Positions 1 to 8,761 are shown, numbered from the stretch's first letter. The stretch is DNA of 64,000 nucleotides from GCA-002050365 sp038235165 (GCA_038235165.1 JBBSUG010000004.1:124001-188000), one strand, 5' to 3'. The notes: generated from the letters alone by a model not told the origin. Translations and numbers: made by a program.

Positions 1-350
1 ATTTCCTTGCTCGTGCCGTTGAAAATTATCTGTTCGCTCGTAAAACTGATTTTCAAAGCCTTCCAAAGTTCGCCGCCGGAATTAACTTCTAAATCGCAGT
101 TTGCATTTTTGACGGTTCGCAAAATCGCCATATTTGAATTGGCTTTGGCGGCGTAACAAACTTTTAATTTGCAGTCAATAAATTTTTCGGCGCGCTGCAA
201 TCGCTCGATATTTTGTTTGATACGCGATTCCGAAAAAACGAAAAGCGGCGTTCCGAACTTGTTTGCCAGTTCAATTGCCGAAACGCCGTCAATATGCAGT
301 TGATCATTTTTTTCTTCGAGAAAACTTTCGATTGTCCACGCAGGTTTCAT
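1..350 (-). CDS. lysA: Diaminopimelate decarboxylase, N-terminal part (runs off the window)
   Basis: Reading the minus strand from an ATG at 350 gives 116 open codons to the window edge, so only the N-terminal part is present. The residues YAAKANSN form the pyridoxal-phosphate lysine motif (Y-A-x-K-A-N) of group IV decarboxylases, and the preceding FGTPLFVFSE and following LEVNSGGELWKAL match the start of the alanine-racemase-like barrel of LysA. The enzyme decarboxylates meso-diaminopimelate to lysine, the last step of lysine synthesis, in the cytoplasm. Arginine or ornithine decarboxylases of the same fold are possible, but the short N-terminus and the motif spacing favour LysA. The C-terminal active-site half lies outside the window. 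Confidence 0.85.
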   Translation of the reverse strand, partial: MKPAWTIESFLEEKNDQLHIDGVSAIELANKFGTPLFVFSESRIKQNIERLQRAEKFIDCKLKVCYAAKANSNMAILRTVKNANCDLEVNSGGELWKALKISFTSEQIIFNGTSKE

Positions 351-755
351 AAAATTATTAAACCGCACGAACAAAATCTTGGCAAAGACACAACCGACGG
401 AAAATGAAAAAGGGGAATTTCATCTTTCATCGGTCGTCTTTTTCAAAACGCCTCCTTCCTACCAGAGATGCATTTTGAAAACTTTTATAACTCGTTTGCG
501 GAAAATTTATTTTCGTCCGAATCGTCGAGAACAATTAATATCTGACTTGCGTTCGCAAAAGAAAATCGCTTGTTTCTGACCGAAATGACGACGCTTTAAC
601 TCACTATAATTTGCGTACATTTTCGCATTTGAAAATCAGATCAGAGATTTATTCGACCGATTTGATTTTTCAAAATCTACCGATTTATAAAAACTATTTG
701 AGAAAAGAACCGTTTTGTTCGGAAAGCGAGTCTTCCATTTGCTATTCGATAAAAT
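351..755. other. Intergenic region upstream of lysA and downstream of the delta-60 gene
   Basis: About 400 bases without a supported gene. Open frames here are short, overlap one another and match nothing I recognise. The lysA promoter should lie in the first part, on the minus strand. At 743-761 a short palindrome (TTCGATAAA and TTTATCGAA arms) overlaps the stop codon of the neighbouring minus-strand gene and could form a weak hairpin. No tRNA or clear repeat is seen. Confidence 0.5.
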
Positions 756-3700
756 TTATCGAACATACGCCGAAGCAATCGGCAAATCACTGCCCGCGCC
801 GAACACATTGTAAGTAACCGCCGCGTTTGAACTGCTTAATGTATAATAAACGCCGTTTCTCCACACCGCAAAGTCCGTTTTTCCGTCGCCATCGTAATCG
901 CCGGGTGTCAAAATATCGCTGCTTGCTCCCCAATTTTGGTAGCGAACCTGGTTATTGGAAGAATGCAGAACGATCCATAAACCGTCGCGGAAAACGGCGA
1001 TGTCGGTTTTTCCGTCGCCGTCGAAATCGCCGGACACGCGCTTGTCGCTCGGCAAGCCGAATTGCACGAAAGAAGTCTGTCCGTTTGACGAATTGCGGAT
1101 GTACCAAACGCCGTTTGACGGTCGAAAAACTGCTGCATCGAGTTTGCCGTCGCCGTCAAAATCGCCGCGCACTGCTTTGTCGCCGCTTGTTCCCCAGAGA
1201 ATTGCGGTGATGTTGCCGTTCGGATTATTTGCGCTGCCGCGATAGTAAAAATAGCTTTGTGCGCCTTCACGGTAAACTGCCGGGTCGGCTTTGCCGTCGC
1301 CGTCAAAATCACCGACTGTGACGACATCGCCGGTTTGTCCGAACTGATCGGTGCGAACAGTATTGCTTGACGAATTAAGAATATAGAAATAAGCGAATGC
1401 GCCTTCACGCCAAACAGCGATGTCGGTTTTCCCGTCGCCGTCATAATCGGCGGGCGCGAGTTTGTCCGTTGAAAGTCCGAACTGCACACCGTAAAAATTA
1501 TTTGTTGATGACGGATTGATAAACCAATTGCCGTTGCGAAAAACCGACGCATCGGCGCGTCCGTCGCCGTCAAAATCTGTGATGTTATTTCTGCCGGTTG
1601 CCGAAACTTTCAGACGAGCGAGTGTGGGCTGGCTGAAATTATTGACGTATTGAAAAATTCCGGCAATCAGCGCGTTACCGTCCGATTGTAGCGCAATTGC
1701 CTGAACAATTCCTGTATTGCCGCCTTGATTACTGCCGTTGCCTGAGACGGTTGCGCCGCCGTTTGTTCCGTAAGTAGTGTCGAGCGAACCGTCGGCGTTC
1801 AAACGCGCAAATCCGGTGCGCGGTGTGCCGCTGATTGTTGTTAAATTTATAAAATTAAATTTGCCGCCGACTAAAATTTTGCCGTTGTTCATCACGGCGG
1901 CGACGAGAGGATTGACGCGCGTGTTGATGTTGACGGAGAATGTCGGCGCATTGAAACTCGAATCGGGCGAACCGTCCGCGTTCAAACGGGCGAGTCCGCT
2001 GTTGCCTGCATAAATAATTTTGCCGTCCGGCTGAAGCGCGTAATTCATAAAGCCGCTGCCGACCGCAGAATTATAGTTCGTGTCGAGCGAACCGTCGGCG
2101 TTGAATCTGGCAACCTGCGAACCGCTGGCGGAAGCGAATCTGCCGATAAGAAAAAATTTGCCGTCCGGCTGAACCAGAATGCCGTCAGCGTTCGTGCTGA
2201 CCGTAAAATCGTTCGCTACCTTCGGGTTGAAAGAATCGAGACTGCCGTCGGCATTGAGCCGCGCAACGCTTTCGCGGGTTTGACCGTTGATTAATGTAAA
2301 AAATCCTTTGATGATAACTTGTCCGTTCGGCAGCGTCGCAATGCCGGTAATAACTCCGTTCGACGCGCCGGTTTTAACGACGACATCAGCAAACGATGTA
2401 TCACGCGAGCCGTCCGTATTCAGACGGGCGATTGGCGGATCGGTCGCATTATTCGCCCCGACTTTGGCATAAATTATTTTGCCGTCCGCCTGCTGCGCCA
2501 TCGCCGTCACGCGCGACGAACTGGCGATTAAACCGTTCGGCAGATTAAAAGTATTATCAGTGGAGCCGTCCGCGTTCAGACGCACAATATTTCGTCGAGC
2601 GGCGCGATTTACTTCAAAAAAAGTATCGGAAGAATATATGACTTTGCCGTCCGGCTGCGCGACAACGGTCGGAGAATAATTATTGCCGCCCGCAGTGTCG
2701 CCCGGCGTAATATGTGGATTGACCGAATCGTCGAGCGTTCCGTCAGCGGCTAAAATGACGAAGTTTCGTGTTTCGGCTTGAAAACCGCCGACCGTCGTGA
2801 GAATTTGCATATCTGCTCCGCCGACGATCACGCGGTCATCGGGCAAAACATTAACTTTGTAAGCGTTGGTCTGCACCCGCGAGCGCGTCCTGAAATCTGT
2901 ATCGGCTGTGCCGTCCGTATTTGCACGATAAACGCTGCCGCCGTCGCCGCTGTAAATAATTTTGCCGGTTGATTGCGTGTAAATTTCTTTGACAAACGGG
3001 TTGCCGCTGCTCGAAGCAAAACCCGCATCGCGTGTGCCGTCGGCGTTGAGTCGGGCGAGCCTCGACTGATCTTGTCCGCCGATTGTGTTAAAAGCTCCGC
3101 CGACATAGATTTTGCCGTTCGCCTGCGGCGCAACGATGAAAACGCTGCTGTCATAAGCCGCGCCAACAAAACTCGCGTCGAGCGAACCCTCCGCGTTGAG
3201 CCGCGCCACTTGATTGCGCGTTTGCGAACCGAACGCAAAATCGCCGCCGCCGATCAAAATTTTGCCGTCCGTTTGTAAAGCAACTGAATTGACTTGAGTT
3301 GAAGATGAAAACGGATTAAAACCTGATTCGAGTGAACCGTCCGAATTAATCCGCACGATGCCCCGGCGCGTCGCCGTTGTATTTGTTCCCGTATTAAAAA
3401 CAATGTCGCCGCCGCCGACTAAAATTTTGCCGTCCGTTTGAACGGCAATTGATGTCAGCGCGGCAGTGAGATTTGCATTCAGATTAGCGTTAAATGTCGG
3501 ATCAAATGAGCCGTCCGCATTGAGCCGCGCCAGTCCGTAGCGCGGCTGGCGGGCGACTTGCTCAAATTTTCCGCCGACGATAATTTTGCCGTCCGGCTGA
3601 AGCGCAACGACGTTTATATCGCCGAAAAATCCGCGCACGACCGCGCCGCCCGCATCGAAGGTCGCATCGAGCGTTCCGTCCGCGTTAAATCGTGCAACGT

Positions 3701-3941
3701 GATTGACCTGTTGATTGTTGACTTTCCAAATCGTGCCGACGACAATCGTTTTCCCGTCCGACTGAACAACCGTATCTCTGATTGTCGCAACAGCACCGCT
3801 TCCGAGAATTGTCGGCTTAAAACTGCGGTCGAGTTCGCCGGAATCAGGCGCAGCGAAAATGTTTGAAGTCGTTACTAAAAGCAGCAAAAACAAAAGTGCG
3901 GCGGTTAAAAAATTCGTGCGATAAATTGGTTTATTTGTCAT
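756..3941 (-). CDS. Secreted delta-60 repeat / VCBS (FG-GAP-like) repeat protein
   Basis: 1061 residues starting with a signal peptide (hydrophobic stretch at about residues 10-30, ending in IFAAP). The body, about residues 35-790, holds roughly 14 copies of the delta-60 repeat, recognised by cores such as QPDGKIIVGG followed by ARLNADGSLD. The C-terminal 270 residues carry six VCBS/FG-GAP-type repeats with the calcium-binding pattern D-x-DGDG followed by AVW or AVF. Both repeat types are known from exported surface proteins and probably stack into beta-propeller or beta-solenoid structures; no catalytic site is visible. The gene is divergent from the ECF sigma factor at 4101, with 159 bases between them. 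The precise function is unknown; surface binding or adhesion is a guess from the architecture. Confidence 0.85.
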   Translation of the reverse strand: MTNKPIYRTNFLTAALLFLLLLVTTSNIFAAPDSGELDRSFKPTILGSGAVATIRDTVVQSDGKTIVVGTIWKVNNQQVNHVARFNADGTLDATFDAGGAVVRGFFGDINVVALQPDGKIIVGGKFEQVARQPRYGLARLNADGSFDPTFNANLNANLTAALTSIAVQTDGKILVGGGDIVFNTGTNTTATRRGIVRINSDGSLESGFNPFSSSTQVNSVALQTDGKILIGGGDFAFGSQTRNQVARLNAEGSLDASFVGAAYDSSVFIVAPQANGKIYVGGAFNTIGGQDQSRLARLNADGTRDAGFASSSGNPFVKEIYTQSTGKIIYSGDGGSVYRANTDGTADTDFRTRSRVQTNAYKVNVLPDDRVIVGGADMQILTTVGGFQAETRNFVILAADGTLDDSVNPHITPGDTAGGNNYSPTVVAQPDGKVIYSSDTFFEVNRAARRNIVRLNADGSTDNTFNLPNGLIASSSRVTAMAQQADGKIIYAKVGANNATDPPIARLNTDGSRDTSFADVVVKTGASNGVITGIATLPNGQVIIKGFFTLINGQTRESVARLNADGSLDSFNPKVANDFTVSTNADGILVQPDGKFFLIGRFASASGSQVARFNADGSLDTNYNSAVGSGFMNYALQPDGKIIYAGNSGLARLNADGSPDSSFNAPTFSVNINTRVNPLVAAVMNNGKILVGGKFNFINLTTISGTPRTGFARLNADGSLDTTYGTNGGATVSGNGSNQGGNTGIVQAIALQSDGNALIAGIFQYVNNFSQPTLARLKVSATGRNNITDFDGDGRADASVFRNGNWFINPSSTNNFYGVQFGLSTDKLAPADYDGDGKTDIAVWREGAFAYFYILNSSSNTVRTDQFGQTGDVVTVGDFDGDGKADPAVYREGAQSYFYYRGSANNPNGNITAILWGTSGDKAVRGDFDGDGKLDAAVFRPSNGVWYIRNSSNGQTSFVQFGLPSDKRVSGDFDGDGKTDIAVFRDGLWIVLHSSNNQVRYQNWGASSDILTPGDYDGDGKTDFAVWRNGVYYTLSSSNAAVTYNVFGAGSDLPIASAYVR

Positions 3942-4040
3942 TTATTTATTTGTTGAAAGTTTGATTTTCGTCCGGCAACATTGCCCCTTACAAATAAACG
4001 CAACTTTTAAATAAAAATCGGGTCATTATTTCAAAATAAA

Positions 4041-4068
4041 TTGCAAAATAATTAGAAGTGTTTAAAAT
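4041..4068 (+). promoter_or_regulatory. Candidate promoter of the ECF sigma factor gene
   Basis: TTGCAA at 4041-4046 and TAAAAT at 4063-4068 are separated by 16 bases and lie 33 bases before the ATG at 4101. The match to a sigma-70 type promoter is moderate and the region is AT-rich, so chance is possible. Confidence 0.3.
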
Positions 4069-4100
4069 ATGTGAAGTTATAAATACCAACTCCCTGTAAA

Positions 4101-4661
4101 ATGGACAATTCGGGAAACATTACGCAACTTTTAAATGATTATCAGGGCGGCAATCGGGAAGCGATTGACAAGATATTTCCGCTTGTTTACGAGGAATTGC
4201 GAAAACTGGCAGCAAGCCGTCTGCGAACCGAACGCGACGATCACACATTGCAGCCGACCGCGCTCGTTCACGAAGCGTATCTGCGTTTAATTGAACAAAA
4301 CAAACAAACTTGGGAGAACCGCATTCATTTTTTCGGACTCGCGGCGGAAATGATGCGGCGCATTTTGGTCAATCACGCACTCGGCAAAAATAGAATCAAA
4401 CGCTTCGGCAATCAAACGCGGCTCGCGTTGGACGAAGCCGTCAGTTTCGCGCAGGAAAAGGAAATTGACGTGGTTCTGCTGGATGAAGCGTTAAATAATC
4501 TGGCGAAATTTGACGCGACGCAGGCGAAAATTATCGAACTGAAATTTTTCGGCGGTTTGACCAGCGAAGAAGTCGCCGAAGTTTTGGGCGTTTCCGATTC
4601 GACCGTCAAACGCGAATGGCGAATCGCCAAAGCGTGGCTTCATCAACAACTCAAAACTTAA
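4101..4661 (+). CDS. ECF-type RNA polymerase sigma factor (TIGR02999-like group)
   Basis: 186 residues. The N-terminal half has the sigma region 2 pattern (YEELRKLAASRLRTER, then LQPTALVHEAYLRLI) typical of the ECF group common in Acidobacteria and Planctomycetes. The C-terminus has a region 4 helix-turn-helix (LTSEEVAEVLGVSDSTVKR then WRIAKAWL) that binds the -35 element. It directs RNA polymerase to a set of target promoters. No anti-sigma factor lies beside it; instead a Ser/Thr kinase gene follows 124 bases downstream on the same strand. In the related ECF43-type systems such kinases activate the sigma factor by phosphorylation, so a kinase-sigma pair is the likely control circuit here (inference). 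The start is the only good ATG; the preceding bases CTCCCTGTAAA give no strong ribosome site. Confidence 0.9.
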   Translation: MDNSGNITQLLNDYQGGNREAIDKIFPLVYEELRKLAASRLRTERDDHTLQPTALVHEAYLRLIEQNKQTWENRIHFFGLAAEMMRRILVNHALGKNRIKRFGNQTRLALDEAVSFAQEKEIDVVLLDEALNNLAKFDATQAKIIELKFFGGLTSEEVAEVLGVSDSTVKREWRIAKAWLHQQLKT

Positions 4662-4665
4662 TCGC

Positions 4666-4781
4666 AAATTCCAGATTCCAGATTATAAGAATTTGCACGT
4701 CATACTTTAAAACTATTTTGGTTTCAGGTGCGGTTGCTCACACTTGAAAATCTGGAATTTGGAATTTGGAATCTGGAATTT
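4666..4781. repeat. Heptamer-periodic repeat, two facing arms (sigma factor - kinase gap)
   Basis: The left arm at 4666-4685 consists of CCAGATT/AAATTCC-type words. The right arm at 4749-4781 consists of AATCTGG and AATTTGG words in the opposite orientation, each repeating every 7 bases. About 60 bases separate the arms. The right arm ends 4 bases before the kinase ATG at 4786, so its last GGAA may serve as ribosome-binding site. Same class as the arrays near 43600, 46740 and 49270. Confidence 0.8.
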
Positions 4782-4785
4782 ATTT

Positions 4786-7527
4786 ATGGAAGAAGAAAAA
4801 TGGCGCGAAGTTAAGCGAATTTTCAGCGCGGCGGTGGAACTTTGCGTCGCTGAAAGAAATCAATTGCTCACCGAAGAATGCGGCGACGAAGAAATTCGCC
4901 GCGAAGTTGAAAATCTGCTTTCCGCCGACATCGAAGCCGAAACTTTGCCAGACATTTTCGGCGCGAAAAGTTTGACCAAACCGCAAATCGAAAAAAACAT
5001 CGGCAAATACAAAATTTTGCGCGAACTCGGAGTCGGCGGAATGGGAACGGTTTTTCTCGCCGTGCGCGAAGATTTGAAAAAGGAAGTCGCGCTCAAAATC
5101 GTCAAATATGAATTCGCGTCGAAAGATTTGTTGCGCCGGTTTGAAAACGAACGCGAGATTCTCGCCGCGCTCGAACATCCGAACATTGCCCGTCTGCTCG
5201 ACATCGGCACGACTGAAACCGGGTTGCCTTTTTTTGTGATGGAATACGTTGAAGGAGCGGATTTATTGACGTTCTGCCGCGAAAATAATTTATCGCTCGC
5301 CGCAAAACTAAATCTTTTTCGCCAAGTTTGCGCGGCGGTCGCCTACGCGCACGGCAAACTCGTCGTTCATCGTGACTTGAAGCCGACAAATATTTTGGTG
5401 ACAAAAGACGGAATCCCGAAACTGCTCGATTTCGGGATTTCCAAACTTCTGAACGAAAATGCGCCGCCGGAGCAAAAAGGCACGGCGACCGCGTTCGGAA
5501 TGATGACTCCGAATTACGCCTCGCCGGAACAATTTCGCGGTGAATCGGTTTCGACCGCGACCGACATTTACAGTTTGGGCGTGATTTTATACGAACTTTT
5601 GACGAATAATCTCCCATACGATGTCGAAAATCGGCGGCTCGACGAAGTTGCCCGCGCCGTCTGCGAAACGAATCCGCAAAAACCTTCCGAGATTATCAGC
5701 GGTAAATGGAACTTGGCTGTCAAAACAGCAGACGGCGACGATAAACGAACGAACGGCGGCGACAAAACCAATCCAAAATCGAAAACCCAAAATCCGAGAT
5801 TGTTGCGCGGCGATATTGACAATATTATTTTGAAATCGCTTCGCAAAGAACCGGAACGCCGTTACAGTTCGGTTGAAAAATTCTCTGACGATCTGCGCCG
5901 TCATCTCGACGGTTTGCCCGTGACGGCGCGTCCCGATACGTTTTCTTACCGCGCCGAAAAGTTTATCAAACGCAACCGTTCGGCAGTCGCTGCGGGCGCG
6001 TTGGTTTTTTTGATTTTGATTGGCGGCATCGTCGGCGTTTCATGGCAGTATGTTCGCGCCGAACGCCAGCGCGTGTTGGCTGAAAAACGCTTCGGTCAGG
6101 TGCGCCAAATCGCCAATAACGTCGTTTTTAAATATTACGACGAAATCAAAAATCTCGAAGGCGCGACCAAAGCGCGGGAAATGATAATCACCGACGCAAC
6201 CGCTTATCTCGACGGTTTGGCGCAGGAATCTGCCGACAACGACGCGCTGCAAATCGAACTTTCCAAAGCGTATATGCGCGTCGGCGACATTCAGGGCGAA
6301 GCGTTCGCCGCCAACACGGGCGACACGAAAAGTTCGATTGAAAATTACGACAAAGCCATTAAATTACTTGAACCGATTGCTCTTGCTTCAAACGATTTGC
6401 CGACGAAAGATGAATTGCTCGACGCATACTTAAAGCTCGAAGCCGTTTTGCGCCGCGATTATGGCGAACGCGCACAGGAATTTGCCGTCAAAGCGATGAA
6501 TTTAAGCGAGAAAATCGTCACCGCCAATCCCGACGATGTGCGCGAAACCGTGCGTTTGGCGCGTTGCCGCATCGCCGTCACCGATAATTTGAAAACATAC
6601 GCGGAAAAAAACGACGGTTATCGCCGCGCACTGGCGATTGTCGAACCGCTTTTGCAGACTAATCCGACGAACGCGAGCGTGATTAGAATGAACGGCAATG
6701 CGTTGAGCCGGATTGCCGTCAACTATTATCTTCAGGGGTTTTACAACAACGAAGCGGAAAATGTTGAAACGGCGCAAAATCTTTACAATGAAGCGATGCC
6801 GTTTAATTCGAGCAATCTCGAACTTTACGAAAAACTGCTCGCGCTCGAACCGGCAAACATCAAATACCAACGCGCCGTTCTGATCGCCAAATTAAATAAA
6901 GCCGCCAATTTACGCGAAGTCGGACAGACTGACGAAGCCACTAATATTCTCAAACAATTATTAGCTGAATCGGCAGAAATTACCGCTGCCGATCCGAAAA
7001 ATCTCAACGCTCAGTCGGATATGGCGGAAGTTCAGTCGGAACTTGCCAATACTTATGCGCGCCGCCAAGAGTTTCCCGCCGCCTTTGAAAACTTTCGGCA
7101 GTCTTTAGCCGTCCGCGATGCCGCTGTCGCCCGCGACCCGCAAAACGCTGAAAATATTCAAATCAGATTTATGACGGATGTGCAGTATGCCGATGCGCTG
7201 GTAAATTCCGGTGACGCGGCGGCGGCAGTCAAGGAATATCAAAACGCCAATGCGAAACTCGCCGACACAAAAGTTTTTGATAATAAACCGTACTCGAGAT
7301 TCGCCGCCGGTTTTATGTATCTCAAAATCGGCAATTCTTATTTGGCAAAACCCGCGCAGTCCGCCGAAAATCGGCAAAACGCCTGCCGTTTCTATCAAAC
7401 CGCCGTCGAAAATTGGTCGTCAAATAATATTCCGCTCGAAATAGCCGAGGAAAGTTACCGCGCATTATCTGATTATGCGAATGCCAAGTTCAATGGTTGC
7501 AGTGAACGTGCCAAAGCCGACTTCTAA
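4786..7527 (+). CDS. Serine/threonine protein kinase with one membrane segment and TPR-like tail
   Basis: 914 residues from the ATG at 4786. A TTG 42 bases upstream is open too, but it would translate the heptamer array, and the family normally begins with an MEEEKWREVKRIF-like sequence. Kinase domain about 74-365: glycine loop GVGGMGTVF (82-90), lysine in VALKI (K104), catalytic HRDLKPTN (about 199) and DFG (about 216) are all present, so it should be active. A single transmembrane helix follows at about 400-420, then about 490 residues of helical TPR-like repeats that would face the periplasm. It probably senses an envelope or protein-interaction signal and phosphorylates the ECF sigma factor encoded just upstream (inference from pairing). 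A loop before LRGDIDNIILK is extended by a short heptamer-encoded peptide (see 5766-5802). Confidence 0.9.
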   Translation: MEEEKWREVKRIFSAAVELCVAERNQLLTEECGDEEIRREVENLLSADIEAETLPDIFGAKSLTKPQIEKNIGKYKILRELGVGGMGTVFLAVREDLKKEVALKIVKYEFASKDLLRRFENEREILAALEHPNIARLLDIGTTETGLPFFVMEYVEGADLLTFCRENNLSLAAKLNLFRQVCAAVAYAHGKLVVHRDLKPTNILVTKDGIPKLLDFGISKLLNENAPPEQKGTATAFGMMTPNYASPEQFRGESVSTATDIYSLGVILYELLTNNLPYDVENRRLDEVARAVCETNPQKPSEIISGKWNLAVKTADGDDKRTNGGDKTNPKSKTQNPRLLRGDIDNIILKSLRKEPERRYSSVEKFSDDLRRHLDGLPVTARPDTFSYRAEKFIKRNRSAVAAGALVFLILIGGIVGVSWQYVRAERQRVLAEKRFGQVRQIANNVVFKYYDEIKNLEGATKAREMIITDATAYLDGLAQESADNDALQIELSKAYMRVGDIQGEAFAANTGDTKSSIENYDKAIKLLEPIALASNDLPTKDELLDAYLKLEAVLRRDYGERAQEFAVKAMNLSEKIVTANPDDVRETVRLARCRIAVTDNLKTYAEKNDGYRRALAIVEPLLQTNPTNASVIRMNGNALSRIAVNYYLQGFYNNEAENVETAQNLYNEAMPFNSSNLELYEKLLALEPANIKYQRAVLIAKLNKAANLREVGQTDEATNILKQLLAESAEITAADPKNLNAQSDMAEVQSELANTYARRQEFPAAFENFRQSLAVRDAAVARDPQNAENIQIRFMTDVQYADALVNSGDAAAAVKEYQNANAKLADTKVFDNKPYSRFAAGFMYLKIGNSYLAKPAQSAENRQNACRFYQTAVENWSSNNIPLEIAEESYRALSDYANAKFNGCSERAKADF
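5766..5802 (+). repeat. Heptamer-periodic stretch inside the kinase gene
   Basis: The words CCAAAAT, CGAAAAC, CCAAAAT and CCGAGAT follow one another in 7-base register. They encode the low-complexity peptide NPKSKTQNPR just before the conserved LRGDIDN of the kinase C-lobe, where homologous kinases have a variable loop. Confidence 0.55.
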
Positions 7528-7661
7528 AAATATGAATTGCGGCAAACGACAGGCAAATCTCAAGAGCAGGATTTATTTCGGTAAATTCGGCAAAAACTAA
7601 TCATCCGCCGGTCAAATATGTGAAATTCTATTCTAAAATTTGCAACCGAGGAGATAAAATT

Positions 7662-8138
7662 GTGAAAATACCGACGGCGATGGATTTGGACGGTTATGTC
7701 GGCAAACATATTTCAAAAATTTGCGGCTGTTCGTTTGTCAGCGATGATGACAATCACTGCGCCCATTTTGTTTGCCACGCGACCGAACTAAACTTCGGTT
7801 TGAATTGTTTTGCGATGAGCGGCAAGGGAACACGCGGCAAAAGTGCCAATATTCGCGTTCAGGAGGTTTTTCCGCAGTGCCGCAGAGTTGGCAGATGGGC
7901 GGACAAACCGGCTGATCTGACGAAAGGATTTATTTTTACGACACAGGGAAAAAATGTTGATTTGAAAAAAAAGACGATAGTCAATGTGCCGCGCAAACAC
8001 ATCGGAATTTTTATTGATCTGGATGTGTGGCAGTATAAAAACAAACTCAAGCACGTTATCAAACAAACGCCGACGGAGTTTAGCCAGCATTACGCGGGAC
8101 CGGGTTACGAGATTTTTTACGGGGAATTTCCATTATGA
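7662..8138 (+). CDS. Uncharacterised protein with a Cys/His motif, possible cysteine-hydrolase fold
   Basis: 158 residues. The GTG at 7662 is preferred because GAGGAG lies 8 bases before it; a GTG at 7620 is also in frame but has no such site. No signal peptide or membrane segment. The segment DDDNHCAHFVCHATELNFG contains a Cys and two His residues. It loosely recalls the N-C-A-x-F-V nucleophile region of NlpC/P60 and CHAP-type cysteine peptidases/amidases, and a second His (RKHIGIFIDLDVW) could complete a Cys-His pair. That is inference only; the family is not recognised. The stop overlaps the ATG of the next gene by 4 bases, which suggests translational coupling. Confidence 0.6.
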   Translation: MKIPTAMDLDGYVGKHISKICGCSFVSDDDNHCAHFVCHATELNFGLNCFAMSGKGTRGKSANIRVQEVFPQCRRVGRWADKPADLTKGFIFTTQGKNVDLKKKTIVNVPRKHIGIFIDLDVWQYKNKLKHVIKQTPTEFSQHYAGPGYEIFYGEFPL

Positions 8139-8581
8139 AAAAAAGTTTTATCAAGTTTGCGCTGTGCGGATTTGCCGTTCTGATTTTGTTTTCCGCCGCT
8201 TTCGGGCAGGTTAAAAAATCGCCGCAAAAAATTATCGAACCGACGGCGAAAGAAGCGATTAAACAGATTTTTCTAAACGGCGATATTCGTTTGGCGGACG
8301 GGCAGCATTGCCGGAGTGTGGGGACTGATTTTGAGGACAAAACAATTCTTGATTTTCTGAGCGGCGTTTTATCCTTTCAAGTCGAACCGGGAACGAAAAA
8401 TAATATTGATTTCACCTTCAAAAAAGAAAAAAATAAGCTCAACGATTTGATTTGGGTGTGCGATGTTCTATTTAGAGGCGGCGATGAAGAAAGTCCGTCG
8501 GGCAACGGCATCCGGTTTAGTATGCGTAATTCGGATAGAAAGCTAATACGCGAATCGCTGATGTGTATCGGAACCGGCTAA
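8135..8581 (+). CDS. Small secreted protein of unknown function
   Basis: 148 residues. A cleavable signal peptide is clear (MKKSFIKFALCGFAVLILF, cleavage after AAFG). The mature part is about 125 residues with three cysteines (in QHCRSVG, VCDVLF and LMCIGTG) and no known motif. It overlaps the previous gene by 4 bases (ATGA), so the two are very likely one operon and may act as a cytoplasmic protein and exported partner. No function can be assigned. Confidence 0.65.
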   Translation: MKKSFIKFALCGFAVLILFSAAFGQVKKSPQKIIEPTAKEAIKQIFLNGDIRLADGQHCRSVGTDFEDKTILDFLSGVLSFQVEPGTKNNIDFTFKKEKNKLNDLIWVCDVLFRGGDEESPSGNGIRFSMRNSDRKLIRESLMCIGTG

Positions 8582-8679
8582 TCAGTCGTAAAATTTAAGG
8601 TTTTGAAAATCTTTTCGTGTTGGTAAAACGGGGCGGGAAGATTTTTTATTTTCAAAATACAAAATAAATAAAAATTTTC

Positions 8680-8709
8680 TTGCTGAATGAACGCTCATTC
8701 AGTTATAAT
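8680..8709 (+). promoter_or_regulatory. Promoter of the acyl-CoA dehydrogenase gene
   Basis: TTGCTG (8680-8685) and a perfect TATAAT (8704-8709) are 18 bases apart and lie about 50 bases before the ATG at 8762. The spacer is almost entirely occupied by the palindrome described at 8683-8702. Confidence 0.65.
8683..8702. promoter_or_regulatory. FadR-like operator (TetR-family type) overlapping the promoter
   Basis: The inverted repeat CTGAATGA - ACGC - TCATTCAG has perfect 8-base arms with a 4-base spacer. The half-sites TGAATGA and TCATTCA with a 4-base gap match the site bound by the TetR-family repressor FadR of Bacillus, which controls fatty-acid oxidation genes and is released by long-chain acyl-CoA. 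It lies between the -35 and -10 boxes of an acyl-CoA dehydrogenase gene, so repression by promoter occlusion is likely. The regulator itself is not in the window. Confidence 0.65.
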
Positions 8710-8761
8710 ACGGACAGCCAACAAATTACACAATCGAACAATTTTAAGGAGAAAAAAAATT

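Noticed and set aside
908..1573. Long open frames on the minus and plus strands inside the delta-60 gene
   Set aside because: They overlap the 1061-codon gene in other frames and are products of its repeated GC-biased codons; their translations are arginine- and serine-rich and match no family.
5102..5617. 171-codon minus-strand frame inside the kinase gene
   Set aside because: Antisense to the catalytic kinase domain; Arg/Ser/Pro-rich translation typical of shadows.
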